From: Halichoerus grypus
Taxonomy: Eukaryota; Chordata; Mammalia; Carnivora; Phocidae
Assembly: GCF_964656455.1 (NCBI RefSeq)
Contig: NC_135721.1
Location: 49,669,530 to 49,733,529, forward strand
Length of the DNA stretch: 64,000 nucleotides
Direction of reading: 5' to 3'
The position numbers and the translations under genes are program-made. This document shows, piece after piece, positions 58,202-64,000 of the stretch. Within the stretch, counting starts at the first letter, position 1; every line of letters begins with the position of its first letter. The notes beneath the pieces are model-generated. The model saw only the letters and a list, made by a program, of their open reading frames with translations, had not been told where the DNA came from and made no database searches.

Positions 58202-58229
58202 CAAGGGAGCCTATGTACCTGTTTCAAAA

Positions 58230-58340
58230 GCCACGGTGTCGTCTCATGGTCGTTTGGTTCTTCGCCCCTTTTGCACAGTGCAGCTGCGGTTGGCAGCCCG
58301 GATCGCGGCCGTGGCACCTCGTCGACCGAACTGAGGACTA
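58230..58340. other. CpG cluster just past the inferred mRNA end
   Basis: About eleven CpG occur in 110 bp, including CCCGGATCGCGGCCGTGG and CTCGTCGACCGAAC. There is no recognised gene or repeat. Confidence 0.55.
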
Positions 58341-61300
58341 GAGCAGGCAAAGGCCCGCTGGGGGGACAAAGCCTCCCTGCCACCCAAGGCGAGGAGCCCT
58401 TGGAAACATCCCGAACCACTGGGTTAGGTTTTCCTGCCTGTACAGTTAACACGGGTATCATCACCATCAAGAGGAGCAGCTTCCGCAATGCCTGATCTAT
58501 GCGGAGCAGCGGGCTAAGCAGCCTGAAGCCTCCTGTGTATTGAGCACCTGCCCTGCAGCGGAAAGGCTCCTAGTCCCCATGGAAAGATGTAGCATTGTCC
58601 GGAACAAAGCCAGGTGGGGGAAGGGGAGAAGTGAGCCTATTTGAGAGCTCGGTGCGGGAGAGGGACAGGCCTCATGGCCGGCTACAGGAGTGGGTCTGGT
58701 CAGGGAAGACAGCATCGAGAAAGCGGGGTGTTGGTTAGCTGGGCCTTGAAGGAATTAAATTCAGATTGTGTTCAACTATGGGAGGACCTTAGGTGCAGAC
58801 CACGTTAGAGTGAAAAGTTGGCGGGATTCTGGCACGTGCTGGGAGGCTTAGTGCCGAGCCCCGGGGGGCACACCTGGAACCACGGGGAATAAGGCCAGAA
58901 ATGTGACAGCACCCACTGTGCTTAACCCCTCAGCTGGCACAGAAGCCACGAGAAGAGGATGGAAGGAATTTCTTCAGTAACAAGTCTGACTACTGCACCC
59001 AGGTGTAAGTCCCTGCGGAGCCACTTACTAGCCGGCTGACCTTGACCAGTTCCCTCCCTAAATCTCCCAGTCCTCAACAGTGGCACAGAACAGTAGTCCT
59101 CATTTACAGGGTGGTTGTGAAGTGTGAATGTGATGAGCTACGGATGGTCAAGATGCTTAGCCAGGACCTAGCCATAGCGCACGAGCACGGTTTCAGGCCT
59201 CTCCCTCCCTCCCCTCCAATTCCACAGCACTCCTCCTGGCCTCCCCTCCCCGAGCCCAGCATGGGGTTGACGGCAGCGAGGGCTCTCTCTCCAGCTCCTG
59301 TATGTGAACTGGATACTGCCTGGGTCAGAGTAGAGCCAGTCCTTCAGGTGGAATCTCCTTGTCACCACCACCTAGAACATTCTCTGCTCTCTCTTTGGTG
59401 CCAAAACTTCTACTAGAATTCAGGAGGTCTTAACCAGGGGTCCATGTCCCCTTGGACCACGCGTGTGTGTGTGGGAGTGTCCGCATGCACATGTGTGCAC
59501 CAGCTTGCATTCACCTGTTTTTCTGGGTAGAAAGTACATGGCTTTCATCAGTGTCTAGGAGAGATTCAGGACTAAAATACTGAATGATAACCAAATCTCT
59601 TTGGAAGCACACATCTCCCGAGGCAAAGCTAGAAGCTCTGAGCAGTTACCTCCTCTCCTTGCCTCCTATGGTTCTGGCAGATTTTTCACTACCTACAGCT
59701 TGGCCACCCACCATTTCCAGGAGCCCCCACATGATCCCCAGGTCATACCGAAAAACCAGTAGAGTCACCATTCCGAGCTTTCTCTACCCAGCCAGGTTAG
59801 GGTACTGAGGTGGGCATGAGGACCCTGCATTCCTGAGAGTACAGAGATTTACAGCCGGTTGGGGAGAAGGCAAACCAGAGGGCCCAGTACAGACACATGA
59901 GCTTGCAAAGCCAAACTGAACCTGACTCACCCCACAGAACATTCTCCATAGCTTCTGAGCACTGACTGGTGCAGGGGCTCACCCAAGGCCTTATCCAGAG
60001 ACAATAGCAGCCCTTGCGGGGTGCCCGGAGCAGGGTGAGAGGTGGGGGACCGGGACGGATGTGAAGCAGTCATCAGCTTGCCCCTTTGCTCACAGCCAGG
60101 CTGATCTGCTCACCAGGTAGATGACCATGGGGACTAGCTGGTGGGAGATAAGGGGAGGGAGAGAAAGTGCCAGACCCTTTCCTTTCCCCCAGAGGCCTCA
60201 GTGTTGAATTTAGTGGGCAGTGTTTGCCGGGAATGAGAGAGCCTCATAGCCCAAGGGACCAGAAGACAAAAGCTCTTGAGGAAGTGCAAGGAGGAGGAGG
60301 AGAGAAGTGGGGGCCTGGGCATTGTGTGGGAGAGCCACCCCTCTATCTGTTTCAATCACTGCTGGGGTTAGGGTTACCTTGCACTTGGGGCCTCAGCTGC
60401 TTTGTGGGGTCTGTGACATCAGCCGTTGTGATGGTAATGGAGGGGCCTCTCTCATGGGGGGCTCCCCGTCACCAGCCAGCCCACATCAACTCCTAGAGAG
60501 GATTAAAGCTCCAATTCCCTCCAGGTGGGGGCAGGATATGGGCCCAGGACTGGGCCCAAGACAACAGGCCCCCCTCCCAGTCTGAACCCACTGCTAAGTG
60601 TTATCTTCCAAGCCCAAGCTATGACCTTCCTCTCTCCAAAGCTCCAGAAAAGGAATGGAATCTGAACATTGAGACGCTTTTCTGGCCCTAAACAATCCTT
60701 CCATTCTCTAGGCTCAATGATGGGTCTATTTCCTCCTGTAAATGGGTCTCGTAATCTTCAACTTTTACCTTTGCTTCTAAGGGTAATTAATTGGATCTCC
60801 CTCTTGTTCTCCCTACACACTCCCCTCTCTGTTACAAGGCTCAGGTTAAGCCGGGTGGATGGCTTTTCTTTCTTTCTATTCCGGGGAGTGCTCATTTTTA
60901 AAGCTGATGGAGTAAGGCCTTGCCCTCTCCAGTGAACCTCTTCTCCAGAGAAGCCTGCTGGGGAAACACCACTTCTGTGGGCCCGGGAAAGTGGCCTCTG
61001 CCCAGCTAAAGGTTTTTCAGATAGCAAGTTCTGAGCAACCATTTCACTTTTTCTTCCCAGGTATGTTTCCAAGGCTTTAGGGAAGGAGTTTTCGGGGTGT
61101 CACCCTCAGGAGCAAAGTGAAGGGTTAAGGGATGATCTGGACCCTAGAGACAAAGGGAAGCAAAGATGGGCATGGGAGAAGGATCAAAGGATCGGAGAGT
61201 TTCCTTTTTTCCCATGGGCTAGGAGAAATGGGAAGGCCTCAGGTGCAGGGCAGCATGAGGGCATCAGGGGGAAGGAGTGAGGGTAGACCCCGTCAGGGCA

Positions 61301-61930
61301 GCCGGAGGAGAGGCTGCTATGGGGAGGCAGGTCACGCGGGCAGGAAGTTGAGCCCCAGAGACATTGAGGATTTCTAGTAACCGTGACCTTGTCTGACACT
61401 TCGGCTCGATAATGAGCTCTTCGAAGTCAAGGGTGACCTTCTACGCCTGTCTGAATCCTTTGCAGCACTCTGCCCTGCACATGGCACCTGGGCCCTCGGG
61501 ACCAAATGAGTGACACTTGGAGTGGGGACAGCCGCTACCAAGGGAGGGGGCCAGGAGAGCTGCACTCCCTGCCAGGAGGAATATCCGCTGGCTGACACTG
61601 TTTAGGAAGGGTATTGAGGATAAAAAGCAAACTAACTTTTAGTCAGTTTTGTTATGGTTTTAAAATTCTCTACAAGCATATACCACCCCACTCTTGCTAT
61701 GCCGTGGAGTAAGGAACAGGGTGAAAACAGGTTGAGTCAAGTGAGAAACCAAAGCAGCAGTCTAATTCCTGACAGGCAGGATGTGGGTCCCGGTGGTGGT
61801 GAAGGTGTGTGTACGTGGCTGTGTGTACGGGCACGTGGGTATCTAAAAGAATTAGGGCCTTCCCCACCCCCCACTCCCGCCCCTTCCCTGAGCCCTGATC
61901 CCATTTCCCACATGGAATCACTGTTAACAG
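58341..61930. other. Intergenic DNA downstream of the gene
   Basis: A moderately GC-rich stretch with few repeats: a MIR at 58985-59150 and a GT/CA-rich patch at 59460-59500. No exon of a second gene was recognised on either strand. The intergenic status depends on the poly(A) site inferred near 58.2 kb. Confidence 0.5.
58985..59150 (+). mobile_element. MIR SINE remnant
   Basis: GGAGCCACTTACTAGCCGGC, TGACCTTGACCAGTTCC and CTCATTTACAGGGTGGTTGTG match the sense MIR. Confidence 0.78.
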
Positions 61931-64000
61931 TATGATGGTGTTCTTTCTGCTCATTTGAATGTATATACATACCCTTTCTTCACAAAAAAATATGATCGTA
62001 GTATATTACAGGTTTCTTTCCCACTTAATGTATCTTGGATGTCTTTCGTGGCAATATAATAGGATTTCTTCCTTTATGAAGCCCATGAATACTTCCATTG
62101 CATGGACGTCCCTGGAGTTTATTTAATTCTGAACTGGTGAATATCTGGGATGTTCCCAGTATTTCACTATTGTGAACAGTATTGCAAGACATTTGTGTCC
62201 CCCCCTGCCTTCTTGCATAGGTACTTCCGCAGTATCAAGTTTCAGGAGTGGAATTGATTGGTTAAAGATCAAAAGTATTATAAATGTTCATAGAAATCGT
62301 ATATTACTCTTTTGAAAGTCACCCATTTACACTCTCTCCAACAGGATGTGATAGTCTGTTTCTCTATCCTCAGCCCCATGTGATATCAGTATTTTTCATC
62401 CTTGCCAATCCTAAAAGTAAAAAATGATTTCCCTTTGTTTTCTGTACATGAATTGATAGTGAGCTGAGGCCTCCATTTGTATTAGTCATTTGTATTTCCT
62501 CTTACATGAAGCAGCTGTCCATATATTCTGCCTTTTTAAAAAAAAAAAATAGGTTGTTTTCCTTTTCATGTTGACTTGTAGCTCTTTGTATTTTAGGGAT
62601 TTAATTATTTGTCATTTGCATTTGCAGATTTTCTCCCCAGTTTGTCTTTTGAATCTGTTCATGGTCCATATCATTTAGAACTCCTTATTCTGCAAGTAGC
62701 TTAAAACCTAACTCAGAAGAGGAGATTTGTTGACTGAAAGTCCAAAAGGTAGTTCGGGGTTGGTTTGATTCGACGACTAAAAAGTGTCAAGGTCCTGTTT
62801 CTTTCCTTCCGCCTGCTCTGCCTTTTACAGCAGCAAGGCTATCCTAGATGTCCGTTCCCTGCTGGTGGCTAAACGGCTGTCATTCTTCCAGGGTTCACAC
62901 CTCCACAGTACACTGTGCAGAAACTGACTTCCAGAGGCCCTCTGAGAAGAGTAAGACACCTGCTGACCCATAGCCTCCAATACTTAGAGCCCTCAGTTGG
63001 ATTACGTGTCATTCTTTTTGACAAGGACCATGCCGTGGGTTCACTGCTGAGACATGGGTTACTGGAACCAATCACTGTGGCAAGGGCAATGGAGTTACTC
63101 CAGTAGGTTAAAACAATCAGTTCTCACCCTGGGACTCTGGAGTAAAGAGGTGTTACTACTCACCCCCAAACAAGCCACATGGCAGCTCCACGCTGGGGAA
63201 ACGGTGAAATGGTGAAAGGAATACTGAAGAGATGAGCCACAACTGTCAGCACTTGGCATTTTTTGCCATAGAAAACGTTTTTCATTTTTGAAATGTCAGT
63301 TTATCAGGCTTTTCCTTTATGATGTTTAGATTTCATGTCAGACTGTCCTCTCTTCAAAATTATAAAAATATTGACCCATGTTTTCTTCTGATAGTTCATG
63401 TTTAACATGTTAATTATTTGTCAATTTGAAGTTTACTTGGAGGTAAAGAATGTGGCAGGAGTCCAGCTTGTTTTTTTTTCCAAATGGCTAACCAGCGTCA
63501 CTGAGTGATTTGTAATTATCGTCCTTATCATATATTAAATTCCCATTTATCCTTGGGCCTATTTCTGGACTTGAATTACAGTTCTGTGATCATTCTGTTT
63601 CTGAGCCATTACCAAATTATTTTAACTACCATATCTTTTGAATCTATTTTAATATCTACTAATCCCTTCCTACATCATGCTCTTTCAGATTGTTCCTGAA
63701 TATTTGGATTTTTATTCTTCCATGGTAATTTTATAATTGTTTTTTCCAAGTTTCAAAAGTTCTGTTGTGATTTTGATTGGAAGCACATTGAATGTATAAC
63801 TTGCCCATAAATAGCATCTTTATAACACAGTCTGTCTGCATTGATGAAATATATCTGTCCACTTATTCGTCACATCCATATTCCTCTAACAGTTTTAACA
63901 TGTTCTGCATTTGGATTCTTCACATTTCTTATCTAGTACAACCACGGAGGTTTAACATTTTCATTACTTTTGTAAATGAGATCTCTCCTTCCATATTCTA
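61930..64000 (-). mobile_element. L1 LINE, antisense, split, running off the right edge
   Basis: 61930-62667 is the reversed 3' end (GGGATGTTCCCAGTATTTC, ATTGTGAACAGTATTGC, TTCAGGAGTGGAATTG). 63253-64000 continues into ORF2 (TTTTTTGCCATAGAAAACG, ATTCTGTTTCTGAGCC, GATTTTGATTGG). Between them lies an unrelated insert. The frames are broken and the element is 5' open at the window edge. Confidence 0.8.
62668..63252. mobile_element. Roughly 580-bp insert splitting the L1, family uncertain
   Basis: It interrupts L1 similarity. AGTAGCTTAAAACCTAACTC, ACTGGAACCAATCACTGTGG and AACAAGCCACATGGCAGCTC resemble a common medium-reiterated mammalian repeat, but I cannot name the family. No target-site duplication was certain. 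Confidence 0.4.

Larger units (their letters stand above)
54924..58220 (+). other. EXOC6B: Probable long 3' UTR of the Sec15-family gene
   Basis: This stretch runs from the stop codon to just past a distal ATTAAA. No interspersed repeat was recognised in about 3.3 kb, unlike most of the window. AU-rich blocks occur near the stop (55020-55080) and near the distal end (57945-58090), as expected of a constrained 3' UTR. Two candidate poly(A) signals fit short and long isoforms. The right boundary is inferred from the distal signal and the GT-rich sequence after it; transcript data would settle it. Confidence 0.65.

Noticed and set aside
58341..61930. Exons of the expected right-hand neighbour (CYP26B1 if the gene is EXOC6B)
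   Set aside because: No cytochrome P450 haem-binding motif or other P450 segment was recognised on either strand, so the neighbour lies beyond the window.
1..64000. CRISPR arrays, operons, phage or toxin-antitoxin systems
   Set aside because: No regularly spaced repeats with unique spacers, no ribosome-binding sites and no clustered genes; the sequence is clearly mammalian.

Overview
The window is mammalian nuclear DNA from a carnivore, most likely an arctoid caniform (bear, seal or mustelid lineage). The main evidence is at least nine Can-SINEs. These are tRNA-Lys-derived SINEs with a G-C-G-C-C-T-G-G-G-T-G-G head, a CT-rich middle and an AAATAAAT-type tail, and their younger copies have the arctoid rather than the dog or cat consensus. 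Two short 3' tails of the carnivore L1 family agree with this. The species call is inference. The DNA is AT-rich and intron-like, with no operons, CRISPR arrays or prokaryotic signals.

Only one protein-coding gene can be supported, on the + strand. Its last two coding exons lie at 50527-50639 and 54797-54923. Together they encode 79 C-terminal residues of an exocyst subunit of the Sec15 family, best matched to EXOC6B from recalled family sequences (paralogue EXOC6 is less likely). The splice phases join cleanly (GAG-AA|G-ATG), the intron is GT-AG, and the stop is at 54921-54923. A repeat-free stretch of about 3.3 kb follows the stop and looks like a long 3' UTR. It carries a proximal AATAAA (55300) and a distal ATTAAA (58196). 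Everything left of 50526 is best read as one very large intron of the same gene. The DNA right of about 58.2 kb is then intergenic; in human the next gene on that side is CYP26B1, which is not visible here.

Layout: 1-1120 is an L1 ORF2 fragment (- strand) with recognisable reverse-transcriptase motifs, split by a Can-SINE. 1.5-1.8 kb is a SINE-in-SINE nest. 1.9-3.9 kb holds old L1 remains. 5.8 kb is a (GT)n microsatellite. 7.0-8.2 kb has two Can-SINEs and a split L2. 9.74-10.08 kb is an unexplained CpG-dense island. 13.6-18.7 kb is dense ancient L1, including a tail-to-tail L1 pair and a MaLR solo LTR. 20.8-21.4 kb is a MaLR-like LTR holding a 74-bp L1 tail with a perfect target-site duplication. 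27.3-29.7 kb is GC-richer, repeat-poor DNA. 37.2 kb and 40.1 kb are Can-SINEs. 41-46.8 kb holds two related old L1 3' ends, one hosting an MER5-type element. 49.2-50.0 kb is an old LTR-like repeat. 50.3-58.2 kb holds the gene's 3' end. 61.9-64.0 kb is another antisense L1, split by a roughly 580-bp insert.

I found no novel multi-gene system. The most useful leads are the CpG-dense islands at 9.8 kb and 58.3 kb, a strong hairpin 188 nt upstream of the penultimate exon, a perfect 41-bp tandem duplication in the last intron, the long 3' UTR, and young SINE insertions that could be polymorphic. All repeat family names come from memory of consensus sequences, not from a search.
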